Source: Sulfurospirillum sp. UCH001 (lineage in GTDB: Bacteria; Campylobacterota; Campylobacteria; Campylobacterales; Sulfurospirillaceae). From it: a stretch of DNA of 64,000 bases. The number at the start of each line of letters is the position of its first letter. Within the stretch, counting starts at the first letter, position 1. The notes below the pieces were generated by a model. That model did no database searches and was not told the DNA's origin. It saw nothing but the letters and a program-made list of their open reading frames with translations. Location of the stretch: the NCBI RefSeq assembly GCF_001548035.1, contig NZ_AP014723.1:434001-498000 (forward strand), in the 5' to 3' direction. Below, in pieces: positions 1-8,659 of the stretch. The position numbers and the translations under genes are program-made.

Positions 1-1161
1 CATCTGCACAAACCCTATGGTATGCTCTTTCGTGATCTTGCCCGTATTTATGTCTATTCGGAAGCCTACTTAAAAGAGTTTGGTTGGGGCGGAGCAGATA
101 CGGGAGCAAATATCAAAAGTGCAGGACCTTATGGGCTTGGACCTTACATTTTGACTGAAGGCATTGTGACAGGAAGAAAACAGACGCCAGAAGTCATTTT
201 AAAAGCTAATCCTTATTATTGGGAAGAGGGCATTCCTAGTATTGAGACGATTACATTTTATACGGAATTAGATACGCAAGAAGCCCTAGAATTGGCTCTT
301 TTTAAAGATGGTGGGCTTGATTTTATGCAAATCCCTTTCAATAAAAAGATAGAGACGATGCTCTCTCCTTATGCGAAATTAATCTCAATGCCTTCAACGA
401 ACAATTTTACGATCTATTTTAATTTACTCAAAAAAGACTCAGCAGTTTCCAAAAAAGAGGTCAGACAAGCACTCAATTGTGTTCTCAATCAAAAAAATTT
501 ACTGGATTTTACCTATAAAAAAGAGGGTGCACTAAACTCAAGTGCACTTGAAGAAAATAGGTGCTTACTTGAGCATGAAGCGATTGAAAAGCTTCTGCGC
601 GGTTTGAAATTGAATGTTGTAACACAAGATTCGCTTCTTTTTTTATGGAAAGGGATTGAATATCAGCTTTCTCATTACGATGTCACCTTTGAGTATAGTA
701 TTACCAACAGCGAAAAAGAGATTTACGATTTGGTACAGCAAAATCATACCCGTGTACAAAATTGGGACATGCTGATACAAGGAACACAAGATTATTATGG
801 AAGGCATCCATGGCCTATTTTTATTCGTTATCAAGAGGGTAATCCTTGGAGTTTTGTGCAAGGTGATGCTTTGATGCAATCGTACATCGAACAATTTTTT
901 CTTGTCGAACAAGATGACCCCAAATTTTTAGAGCTGAGTGCGCTTATTAAAGCGCGTGCGAAAGAGGAGGCGTATATGCTTTTTGTCCCAACTCCCAATG
1001 CCGTTTTTGCAATGAACAAAGAGCTAGTGTTCGAACCACTGGGTATTGGGATGCAGCCTTTTTGGAAAGCTAAGATTACTGATCAGCATTGGTCAATTAG
1101 GGGAGAGAAGCCTTATCCTAAAGAGCTTCAAATTCCTATTTTACCAAAACGGTTGCCTTAA
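1..1161 (+). CDS. ABC-type solute-binding protein, peptide/nickel family (5' end outside window)
   Basis: This is the C-terminal 386 residues of a family 5 (peptide/nickel, NikA/DppA-like) periplasmic binding protein. The frame is open from base 1, so the start lies upstream of the window. It ends in an LPKRLP tail shared with the next gene. By eye it is about two-thirds identical to the following protein along its whole length, including the PYGLGPY, NPWSFV and EPLGIGMQPFWK segments, so the two are tandem duplicates. The next start codon overlaps the last region by two bases from the TAA, which implies one transcript. No permease or ATPase is visible. The ligand cannot be read from sequence; nickel, peptide or another small solute are all possible. 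Family assignment is fairly sure, ligand unknown. Confidence 0.8.
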   Translation, partial: HLHKPYGMLFRDLARIYVYSEAYLKEFGWGGADTGANIKSAGPYGLGPYILTEGIVTGRKQTPEVILKANPYYWEEGIPSIETITFYTELDTQEALELALFKDGGLDFMQIPFNKKIETMLSPYAKLISMPSTNNFTIYFNLLKKDSAVSKKEVRQALNCVLNQKNLLDFTYKKEGALNSSALEENRCLLEHEAIEKLLRGLKLNVVTQDSLLFLWKGIEYQLSHYDVTFEYSITNSEKEIYDLVQQNHTRVQNWDMLIQGTQDYYGRHPWPIFIRYQEGNPWSFVQGDALMQSYIEQFFLVEQDDPKFLELSALIKARAKEEAYMLFVPTPNAVFAMNKELVFEPLGIGMQPFWKAKITDQHWSIRGEKPYPKELQIPILPKRLP

Positions 1162-1162
1162 A

Positions 1163-2758
1163 ATGTTCTGGAAAAAACTACTGCTCATGGGATACATTAG
1201 TTGTGTATGTACCGTGATGGCAAGTGTGGATCAATACCGCGAAGATGACAGTGCGCAAAGAGCATTACACAAGAGAGATCCACGCTCTCATATCAACATT
1301 TTTTTACCTGCGATGCCTTACGTGAGTGTCTCACGTCTTATCAATGAGGGGTTGGTGCGACTTGCAGATAATGAACAAGGTTGGGAATATTCACTCGCAA
1401 CACAGTGTGAGAAAAAAAGTGCCACTATGTATGAATGTGATTTACGCCAAGGGGTTAAATTTCAAGATGGAACAGCCTTTAATGCCGATGCGGTCATCAA
1501 TAATTTTCATTATTTTATGGCTCAGCCAATTAATTACACCGATATTAAAAATCGCCTCAAGGGGGTGACAAAACTCTCTGAGTATAAGATACGTATAGAG
1601 CTTTATAAAGCCTATGGAATGCTCTTTCGCGATCTCGCGCGAATCAATTTCTATACCGAAGCGTATTTGAAAAAATTTGCATGGAGAGGGTCTGCCACAG
1701 GCCCTAACATCGAAGAAGCAGGACCTTATGGCTTAGGGCCTTATGTTTTAGTCGAGGGTGTCATCACAGGGCGAAAGCAGACACCGCAAGTGATTTTAAA
1801 AGCAAATCCTCATTATTGGGAAAAGGGGTACCCCAAAATAGAAACCATTACGCTTTATACCCAACTAGAAACAGATGAAGCGCTTAAAATGATGACAGAG
1901 CATGAGGGTGCACTTGATTTTATGCCGATACCGTTTAATAAAAAAATAGAAACGATGCTCTCACCATACTCAAAATTGGTTGTTTTACCTTCAACCAATA
2001 ACTTTACACTCTACTTCAATCTCATCAAAAAAGACTCGCCTGTATTTGATAAAAAAGTCAGGCAAGCTCTTAACTGTGCGCTTAATCAACACAACCTTTT
2101 AACCTTTACCTATAAACAAGAAGGTTCGCTCAATAAAGAGGCGTTGCAAACACAAGAGTGTCATTTGAGTTCGGATGAGGTTTTTGAAGCACTAAATAAT
2201 AAGCATTTTAAAGTTGTTACACAAGATTCGCTTCTCTTTTTGTGGAAAGGCATTGAGTATCAACTCTCCCATTACAACGTGACTTTACACTATACGACCA
2301 CATCGGATGAGAAGATGGTGTATGATCTTTTGTTGTCTAACAATGATACCGTTCAAGACTGGGATATCTTAAGCCAAAACACGGTGGATTGGTATGGAAG
2401 ACATCCGTGGCTTACATTTTTTAATTATCAAGAGGGAAACCCTTGGAGTTTTGTGCGAGATGATGCTTTGATGCAATCGTACATTTCAGAGTTTTTTGGG
2501 TTAGAACAAAATACCCCAGAATTTAATACCTTGTGTGAAAAGATACGTGAGCGTGCCAAGAAGGAGGCGTATATGCTTTTTGTACCCACCCCTCATAATG
2601 TGTTTGCAATGAACAAAGAGCTTGTGTTTGAGCCACTTGGCATTGGAATGCAGCCCTTTTGGAAGGCGATGATTACAGATCAACACTGGTCTGTGAGAGC
2701 TGAGAAAGGTTATCCTAAAGCGTTACAAATCCCTATTTTACCAAAGCGACTCCCATGA
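1163..2758 (+). CDS. ABC-type solute-binding protein, peptide/nickel family (second tandem copy)
   Basis: A 531-residue family 5 substrate-binding protein. I chose the ATG at 1163 because it begins MFWKKLL followed by a hydrophobic stretch (residues 5-20), a typical export signal. The longer open frame upstream merely runs back through the preceding gene. The motif region around VKFQDGTAFNADAVI (about residues 105-120) is the usual SBP_bac_5 signature. It is a tandem duplicate of the preceding gene. Its stop overlaps the ATG of a sensor histidine kinase by four bases (ATGA), so the three genes form one translationally coupled operon. Binding proteins that travel with a kinase and not a permease often act as sensors; that role is inferred here. 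Ligand unknown. Confidence 0.85.
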   Translation: MFWKKLLLMGYISCVCTVMASVDQYREDDSAQRALHKRDPRSHINIFLPAMPYVSVSRLINEGLVRLADNEQGWEYSLATQCEKKSATMYECDLRQGVKFQDGTAFNADAVINNFHYFMAQPINYTDIKNRLKGVTKLSEYKIRIELYKAYGMLFRDLARINFYTEAYLKKFAWRGSATGPNIEEAGPYGLGPYVLVEGVITGRKQTPQVILKANPHYWEKGYPKIETITLYTQLETDEALKMMTEHEGALDFMPIPFNKKIETMLSPYSKLVVLPSTNNFTLYFNLIKKDSPVFDKKVRQALNCALNQHNLLTFTYKQEGSLNKEALQTQECHLSSDEVFEALNNKHFKVVTQDSLLFLWKGIEYQLSHYNVTLHYTTTSDEKMVYDLLLSNNDTVQDWDILSQNTVDWYGRHPWLTFFNYQEGNPWSFVRDDALMQSYISEFFGLEQNTPEFNTLCEKIRERAKKEAYMLFVPTPHNVFAMNKELVFEPLGIGMQPFWKAMITDQHWSVRAEKGYPKALQIPILPKRLP

Positions 2759-4422
2759 AAAAGATACAGATCAAATACAAACTTTTTTTGTTGTTTAGTT
2801 TTTCGTTTATTGGTATGCTCATTCTTGCTGAGCGCTCATTCAAACTGAGTCAAGAAAATATCAGCAATGCAACAACGATTTTTGAGAATTCTCTCAACAC
2901 CCGACACCTACAAGAGAACTACATTGAGCCGACCAATATGCTACGTGAGATGAGCCTCTCTTTGGTAATGTCGCCCAATGACGATTATCGTAAAACGATT
3001 GAGGTGGATATTGCAGGGCAGATGCAAATTTTAGAAGAGCACTTTAGTAAGCTAGACCAAAAGACATACGATGTCTGGACGCAGTATGCCAAAGCGGTAG
3101 AAAAGACACGAAGTTATCTCAATGCACGTTTTGAAGAGGGTGCATTTGTGAATGTCAATACGGTTGAAAGAGAGCGTTATTATGAACTGCTCAATCGCTT
3201 GAAACAGCTTCAGCATGATGCCGTGAATCAAACCAAGCGAAATTTTGAAGAGATTAAAACCAGTGCGCAAGCCTTAAAGTATGAGATTGCCGTTTTAGTA
3301 TTGTTGCTCTCGGCCGTTGTGTTTGTCGCTGGATTTTTACTCTCCAGTCATATCGTTTCTTCTATTTTAAAACTTCAAGAAGGGCTCAAAGAGTTCTTTG
3401 GTTATTTGGAGACAAAAAATACGCAACCAAAGCCCATTGAGCTTTCAAGCAGGGATGAACTTGAAGATATGGCAAAGCTGCTCAATCGCAATATTGCAAA
3501 AGCATCTGCAAACATCGAGCAAGATATTGTTTTTATTGAAGATGCGATTAGTGTGGTGAATGATCTAAAAGTAGGCAAACTCTCTTCTCGTTTGCATGCA
3601 ACAGCGCAAGCGCACGAGCTTAAACTTCTTAAAGATGTGGTTAATGAGATGATCGATAACCTAGAGTCAAAAATCAATGAAGAGATACTCAAACGTACAG
3701 AACAAGAGAAGCTTCTTATTCAACAAAGTAAATTAGCAAGTATGGGCGAAATGATCGGCAATATTGCCCATCAATGGAGGCAACCTTTGGGTGAAATGAG
3801 TGCCGTTTTGATGAACATTCAGGTGCGTTATGAATTTGGAGATTTTGATGGTGCATTTTTGGTTGAGAGCATTCAACAGTGCAATAAAATCAATGCTTAT
3901 ATGTCTGGAACCATCAGTGATTTTCAAAACTTTTTTAAGCCTTCTAAAGAGAAAGAGGTCTTTGAGATTAGTGAGGCGTGTCAGCGTTCTATTACGATTT
4001 TGCAGGCATCACTTAAGTATCATGGCATTGAGTTTTCATTTGATATTTCTGAGAAAATGGAAGTTTATGGTTATCCCAATGAATTTGCGCAAGCACTTCT
4101 AAATATTCTCTCCAATGCTAAAGATGTTCTAAGCGAGCGCGAAATTAGCAATCCTTTCATACGTTTGTATCTTAAAAAAGGGTACAAATATATCCTCATT
4201 GTAATAGAAGACAATGGTGGCGGAATTTCAAATGAGCATATGGACCGCATTTTTGAGCCATACTTTACTACCAAATATGCAAAGCAAGGAACGGGTATTG
4301 GTCTTTACATGACGAAGATGATTATAGAGAACAATATGGGCGGAATTATCAATGTGAAAAATACAAATTCAGGGGCTCTTTTTACGATTAAATTGCCAAG
4401 TGTTCCAGAACAGAGTGTGTAA
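2755..4422 (+). CDS. membrane sensor histidine kinase
   Basis: A 555-residue inner-membrane kinase. There is a TM segment at about residues 9-25, a periplasmic region of about 150 residues predicted to be mostly helical, a second TM at about 175-198, a HAMP-like linker and coiled region, then the kinase core. The H-box carries the phospho-accepting His339 in NIAHQWRQPL, a variant common in Campylobacterota kinases. The N-box (NILSNAKD), G1 (EDNGGGI) and G2 (GTGIGLYM) ATP-binding motifs are intact, so it should be catalytically competent. It overlaps the upstream solute-binding gene by four bases, which suggests it senses the state of that binding protein or its ligand. No response regulator gene follows; the partner may lie upstream of the window. 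Confidence 0.9.
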   Translation: MKKIQIKYKLFLLFSFSFIGMLILAERSFKLSQENISNATTIFENSLNTRHLQENYIEPTNMLREMSLSLVMSPNDDYRKTIEVDIAGQMQILEEHFSKLDQKTYDVWTQYAKAVEKTRSYLNARFEEGAFVNVNTVERERYYELLNRLKQLQHDAVNQTKRNFEEIKTSAQALKYEIAVLVLLLSAVVFVAGFLLSSHIVSSILKLQEGLKEFFGYLETKNTQPKPIELSSRDELEDMAKLLNRNIAKASANIEQDIVFIEDAISVVNDLKVGKLSSRLHATAQAHELKLLKDVVNEMIDNLESKINEEILKRTEQEKLLIQQSKLASMGEMIGNIAHQWRQPLGEMSAVLMNIQVRYEFGDFDGAFLVESIQQCNKINAYMSGTISDFQNFFKPSKEKEVFEISEACQRSITILQASLKYHGIEFSFDISEKMEVYGYPNEFAQALLNILSNAKDVLSEREISNPFIRLYLKKGYKYILIVIEDNGGGISNEHMDRIFEPYFTTKYAKQGTGIGLYMTKMIIENNMGGIINVKNTNSGALFTIKLPSVPEQSV

Positions 4423-4430
4423 GTGAAGAG

Positions 4431-4462
4431 TGACATATGTAAGGGTTCCCTTACATATGTCA
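4431..4462. terminator. bidirectional terminator-like hairpin between kinase and chemoreceptor genes
   Basis: A perfect inverted repeat with 15-base arms (TGACATATGTAAGGG and its complement) separated by two bases, so the folded form would be about a 13-bp stem with a small loop. It sits 8 bp after the kinase stop and 5 bp before the stop of the convergent chemoreceptor gene, so it can serve both. There is no strong T-run on either side. Confidence 0.65.
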
Positions 4463-4467
4463 TAGCA

Positions 4468-5919
4468 TTAAGCTTGTGCGTTTTTCTCCGCAATCATTTT
4501 ATCTAAGGTTACAAAGAGTACTTTACTCTCTTTTTCTACTTCTTTAAAATAGTTTACAATCAATTCTTTTTCATCTAACAGATTTGATGAGGTAGAACGA
4601 ATGAGTTTGGCAACCTCAAGTACATGACTATGGAAGCTTTCATGTGGTTTATAGAGCTCTTTAAAGCCTTGAGTATCGCCAAAGATTTTCTGACCATCTT
4701 TTTGGTACCACTCTCCAAGACTGCATGTTTCATGGGTTTGGAATGCTGCTTCTTTGTCGTTTACATAAACCGCGCTATACGCATTTGATTTAAAGATAGC
4801 ATGATTCATCTTCGCGAGTGTGATAAAGATTGTTTGCTGAATGGTATTGATATTATTTGAAGTTGTATTAGAATGTTCAATCAGGCTATTAAAGGTAGTG
4901 CTGAGTTTATCAAGTGTAGTGGTTGAAGCATCAGCATTTTCTTTCATCGCATCAGCGTTGGTCTCAAGTCCTGAGGTCTCTTGCTGAAGCATTTTAATCG
5001 AAATAGCAATTTCAGCGGTTGCTTTTTGGGTTGTTTCAGCCAGTTTTCGTACTTCATCAGCAACAACGGCAAAACCACGTCCATGCTCACCTGCACGTGC
5101 AGCTTCAATAGCGGCATTAAGGGCTAAAAGATTTGTTTTATCGGCAATGTCATTAATCATATCAACTACATTGCTAATGTCACGTGTACGTTGTGCAAGT
5201 ACACCAATGCTTTGCTCATTTTGATTCACGAACTCAACGAGTGACGTAATCTTATTGATGGTGTCACGTAAATTTTGGTAGCTTCCTTTTGTCTCTTCCG
5301 CATAGATTTCGCCATCATGCGCGATCTCTTTAAGGCGCTCAACAATGGTTGTAAGATTGGCTTGGACTGTTGTAAAGTCATTAGAGCCACTGCTAATTTG
5401 TGCTAGTTCTGCATTGAGGGTATTACGTGCGATAAACTCATGCGTTTGTTTCATAGCGTTGACCGATTTGTTGACCATTTCGGTTTGCTCTTTAAACTCA
5501 CCGTGCATACCTTTTTGAAGAATTTTACGGCTAAAATCTTCTTTGGATGCAGCAAAAATAGTTGATTTAATCTCTTTTGTAACCAGTTCAAAATTGTCTA
5601 AAAGGGAGTTCATATTAGAGCAGAGTAGTTTGAGTTCTCCTCCATCATTGACATTGACAATACGGCCGTGTAAATTACCATGTTCACTCTCTTTAACAAT
5701 GTCAGCAAGTGCATGAATCGTTTTTTGAACTTTTCGGATATTGATAAACATAAACCAAGCGAGTGCAAAGTTTGTTAAGTTGATGATTTGAATCCAGTGA
5801 AAGCCATTATATGAGACTTCAAGAATGAAGGCAAACGTAAATGCAACGAGAGAGATAATATTGGCATCTTGCACTTTTGCAAGAGAAGATCTATTCATGA
5901 GAGAGGATGAAGGCATCAT
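4468..5919 (-). CDS. methyl-accepting chemotaxis protein, CetA-like, with C-terminal zinc-binding (CZB) domain
   Basis: A 483-residue chemoreceptor with two closely spaced TM segments (about residues 21-37 and 42-60) and almost no periplasmic domain, so it cannot bind an external ligand directly. A HAMP-like region is followed by the classical hairpin tip around [20 protein letters not shown]. The C-terminus (about 375-470) has the CZB pattern: a His in MNHAIFK, CSLGEWY, and HESFHSHV, the expected zinc ligands. ATG at 5919 has an AAAGG ribosome site six bases away. It overlaps the upstream PAS gene by 29 bp. The pairing matches the Campylobacter CetA/CetB energy-taxis receptor, where the PAS partner senses redox through FAD. 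The CetA assignment rests on architecture and context. Confidence 0.85.
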   Translation of the reverse strand: MMPSSSLMNRSSLAKVQDANIISLVAFTFAFILEVSYNGFHWIQIINLTNFALAWFMFINIRKVQKTIHALADIVKESEHGNLHGRIVNVNDGGELKLLCSNMNSLLDNFELVTKEIKSTIFAASKEDFSRKILQKGMHGEFKEQTEMVNKSVNAMKQTHEFIARNTLNAELAQISSGSNDFTTVQANLTTIVERLKEIAHDGEIYAEETKGSYQNLRDTINKITSLVEFVNQNEQSIGVLAQRTRDISNVVDMINDIADKTNLLALNAAIEAARAGEHGRGFAVVADEVRKLAETTQKATAEIAISIKMLQQETSGLETNADAMKENADASTTTLDKLSTTFNSLIEHSNTTSNNINTIQQTIFITLAKMNHAIFKSNAYSAVYVNDKEAAFQTHETCSLGEWYQKDGQKIFGDTQGFKELYKPHESFHSHVLEVAKLIRSTSSNLLDEKELIVNYFKEVEKESKVLFVTLDKMIAEKNAQA

Positions 5920-6397
5920 AACTGACCTTTAATTGAGATAGGGTGTTATCTAAAAGAGCTGTGGATGCTTGTATGCCACCTTGCTCTTCTGCTTGAAGCA
6001 TTTTCTTATATAAAGGGGCAATCACTTCGATACCTTTTGCACTTGGTGAACGACGAACAGAGTGATACCCAATAAGTTGTTGAGTTTTTGTGTCAACAAT
6101 AGGGGTAATATAGGCATGTACCCAGTAATATTTATTGTTTTTCGTTTTATTTTTAACGTAGGCAAAAACCTCTTTACCTGCTTGAACGCGATCCCATAAA
6201 AGTTTAAAAATAGCTCTTGGCATATCAGGGTGGCGTAGGATATTGTGAGGTGTTCCGATGAGCTCTTGCTCTTTAAAACCAGAAATTTGGATGAAAAGAT
6301 CATTCGCGTAGGTAATTCTGCCTTTAAGGTCTGTTTTTGAGACGATAAATTGGTTCTCGTCAAAGTGAAGTTCTTCACCTTTTTGGGTAATGGACAC
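5891..6397 (-). CDS. PAS-domain redox sensor, Aer/CetB-like
   Basis: A 168-residue cytoplasmic protein made of a single PAS domain (about residues 15-125) of the Aer type, including [11 protein letters not shown] and the characteristic [10 protein letters not shown] stretch, and a short helical tail. In Aer and CetB this domain binds FAD and reports the redox state of the respiratory chain. Here FAD binding is inferred from the motif. The start is GTG at 6397, preceded by AGGAG at eight bases. The downstream chemoreceptor lacks a sensory domain and overlaps this gene, so the two very probably form a bipartite energy-taxis receptor. Confidence 0.85.
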   Translation of the reverse strand: MSITQKGEELHFDENQFIVSKTDLKGRITYANDLFIQISGFKEQELIGTPHNILRHPDMPRAIFKLLWDRVQAGKEVFAYVKNKTKNNKYYWVHAYITPIVDTKTQQLIGYHSVRRSPSAKGIEVIAPLYKKMLQAEEQGGIQASTALLDNTLSQLKVSYDAFILSHE

Positions 6398-6422
6398 GGT
6401 GGCTACTCCTCAGAAAAATTAA

Positions 6423-6436
6423 GTTATAAGTATAAC
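6423..6436. promoter_or_regulatory. inverted repeat upstream of the PAS/chemoreceptor operon
   Basis: GTTATA and TATAAC flank a two-base centre, a perfect 6-bp inverted repeat 26 bp upstream of the PAS gene start. On the minus strand it also contains TATACT, a plausible -10 box. It could be only a promoter element; an operator role is speculative. Confidence 0.3.
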
Positions 6437-6528
6437 GCAAAAAATGGTTCATATGTCACACAATAGAATGCAATAAATATTCCTATCCTCAAACATTACT
6501 TTGTGTAACGTAGTCTTATTTTTTTAAG

Positions 6529-7005
6529 TTACTTATCTGTTTTAAACGTAAAAATAGCTCCTTGGCTTTGAGAGGTTTGATTTAGTACAACATTGGCTTG
6601 CCATATCATATTTCCCATAACGCATGTGGGGAGCATTCCTTCACCTTCATAGATACCTTTTGCACTCTGTTTAAGGGTAATGTTATGAAATCCCATGTTC
6701 ATATTGGTGGCAAAAAGTTTAATTTCAATACTCGGTAAATCAATGGCAGATGTTACTTTAAAGTGCAATGGCTTCATGAGTGGAATCTCTTTTGGTTCGA
6801 TATCCAAAGAAAGTGTTGTTCCATCTTTAAGTGTTACTTCACATGCTTCTACATGCAAATCGCACGGTTCGGTCGATTGTACAAAACGGGTGTCTCCTAC
6901 CCACCATCGATAAATATCGGACGAGTCGATCAGGATATAAGCACCAATAAGAAGAACCGCAATAATTTCAACGATAAGCCATTTAAAAAAGCGAGACGAA
7001 GGCAT
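6529..7005 (-). CDS. membrane-anchored periplasmic protein, FixH/YtkA-like fold, function unknown
   Basis: A 158-residue protein with one N-terminal TM helix (about residues 8-26) and a periplasmic domain of beta character. The stretch MNMGFHN ... GEGMLPTCVMGNMIWQ, with clustered Met, one His and one Cys, resembles the FixH/YtkA type of small immunoglobulin-like domain, some of which are linked to copper or cytochrome oxidase assembly. That link is only a family hint. Two further cysteines lie in CDLHVEAC (about residues 48-54) and may form a disulfide. It is divergent from nuoG with 139 bp between start codons and appears monocistronic. I do not recognise a specific function. Confidence 0.6.
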   Translation of the reverse strand: MPSSRFFKWLIVEIIAVLLIGAYILIDSSDIYRWWVGDTRFVQSTEPCDLHVEACEVTLKDGTTLSLDIEPKEIPLMKPLHFKVTSAIDLPSIEIKLFATNMNMGFHNITLKQSAKGIYEGEGMLPTCVMGNMIWQANVVLNQTSQSQGAIFTFKTDK

Positions 7006-7144
7006 GCAATTTCCTTAAAATATTTAAAATGTGCAGAGTTTAACATCTCTTGATTGAATTTTTAGTAAACCAGAAGTGACAGCTACTTTAAAGTTTATGC
7101 TCGCTAGAATTGAGACACTACGTCCAAATGAGGATAGCAATTTA

Positions 7145-8659
7145 ATGGCGCATATTACGGTAGATGGCAGGGTATTAGAGGTTAAAGAAGGTGCATTGCT
7201 GATTGAAGAACTATTGGCACACAATATCAATATACCCCACTTTTGCTACCATCCTGCTCTTGGAAAAGATGGTAATTGCCGTATGTGTATGGTTGAAATT
7301 GAAGGACAAAAGCGTCCTCAAATCGCTTGTGATACACCGATTAAAGAAGGAATGATCATCCGCACCAAAGGTGCAAATATTGACCGCGTGAAACGTTCCA
7401 TTCTAGAGCTTGAACTCATTAATCACCCCATTGACTGTCCTATCTGCGATCAAGCAGGAGAGTGTTCTCTTCAAAACTATTATATGGATGTGGGGCTGTA
7501 TGAGAGCCGTTTAAGCACACCAAAAACCAGAGGTGAAAAGCATGTTGATTTGGGTGCAAATGTCGTGCTCGATCAAGAACGCTGTGTGCTTTGTACCCGT
7601 TGTGTACGATTTACTAAAAACATTACCAAAACCAGTGAACTAGGTGTCCTATCCCGTGCCGATCATTCGGTTATCACCACTTTTCCTGGTTCAAAACTTT
7701 CCAATCCTTATGCGATGAATGTGGTTGATCTTTGCCCTGTGGGAGCACTCACGAGCAAAGATTTTCGTTTCCAAAAACGGGTATGGTTTCTAAACACCAA
7801 AGAAGCCATCTGTAACCATTGTGCCAGAGGGTGTTCTATTTTTGTAGATCATCACAAAGAGAAATATAAACGTGAGATGATTTACCGTTATCGTCCAAGA
7901 CTTAATGATAAAGTGAATGGTTATTTTATTTGCGATGCTGGACGACTCAGTTACCACATAGAAAACGAAAATCAAGAGTTTCACGCGCTTATTCGTGGAA
8001 AAGTGAGTGAATACGAATACGCTGAGGGAAAATTATTGCGTTTACTCAAACGCCATTTAGGAAAAACTCTTTTTCTTTTAGGCTCAAATCTTAGTTTAGA
8101 AGAGATGGTGCGTGTTCAAAAACTTGCAAAACTGTATGAAATTATGCTCAATGCATATGAGCCTGAACGCTTTGATGTCAGTTTTGGCGATGACTTTTTA
8201 AAATGCAATGATCGTTCTGCCAATGGACGCTCTTTCCCACTTTTAGGCATCGATGAGAGCAAAGAGGGATTAGAGCAAGCGTTACAAATGGCCGAATTGG
8301 TTGTGCTCATTGGTCGGAGCGATGCTAAAATGATCAAAGAGATGGGGTATGCAAAAAACATTGCCATTTTATGTTCTCAGTGTGAAGTGAGTTGTAAAGA
8401 GGTAGAGTTGGTTCTTCCTATGGCATCACATACCAGACGAGAAGGCAGTTTCATTAATATTGATGGCTATATCCAATACAGTTCATGTGTGATTAAAAGT
8501 GAAAATGCTCATAAAACATTGCTGGCGATTGTAGCTCAAATTTTAGGTGATACAGTGACGACATGCCAAGCAGTGTGGGAAGCTGAACTTTTCTTTTATG
8601 AAGTGCTCAAAGGTATCTCCTTTGCATCACTTAAAGATACGCCAAAGATAACACTATGA
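7145..8659 (+). CDS. nuoG: NADH-quinone oxidoreductase subunit G
   Basis: The iron-sulfur electron-wire subunit of complex I, in the peripheral arm. From the ATG at 7145 (GAGGA site upstream; the in-frame extension to 7076 is not family-like) it has 504 residues. Ligands seen: C34, C45, C48, C62 for the [2Fe-2S] N1b; H94, C98, C101, C107 for N5; C147, C150, C153, C197 for N4; and a further set C223, C226, C230, C263 matching the optional N7 cluster. The molybdopterin-like C-terminal half is much shorter than in E. coli (about 900 residues total), a reduced form. It leads the nuoGHIJKLMN operon and overlaps nuoH by four bases. Confidence 0.95.
   Translation: MAHITVDGRVLEVKEGALLIEELLAHNINIPHFCYHPALGKDGNCRMCMVEIEGQKRPQIACDTPIKEGMIIRTKGANIDRVKRSILELELINHPIDCPICDQAGECSLQNYYMDVGLYESRLSTPKTRGEKHVDLGANVVLDQERCVLCTRCVRFTKNITKTSELGVLSRADHSVITTFPGSKLSNPYAMNVVDLCPVGALTSKDFRFQKRVWFLNTKEAICNHCARGCSIFVDHHKEKYKREMIYRYRPRLNDKVNGYFICDAGRLSYHIENENQEFHALIRGKVSEYEYAEGKLLRLLKRHLGKTLFLLGSNLSLEEMVRVQKLAKLYEIMLNAYEPERFDVSFGDDFLKCNDRSANGRSFPLLGIDESKEGLEQALQMAELVVLIGRSDAKMIKEMGYAKNIAILCSQCEVSCKEVELVLPMASHTRREGSFINIDGYIQYSSCVIKSENAHKTLLAIVAQILGDTVTTCQAVWEAELFFYEVLKGISFASLKDTPKITL

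Noticed and set aside
643-1019. Minus-strand open frames inside the first solute-binding gene
   Set aside because: No ribosome site and no family character; the plus-strand protein aligns throughout with its tandem copy, so these are shadows.
1-2758. Tandem copies as a transposon or IS-related duplication
   Set aside because: There are no terminal inverted repeats or transposase; divergence of about a third of residues points to an old gene duplication.
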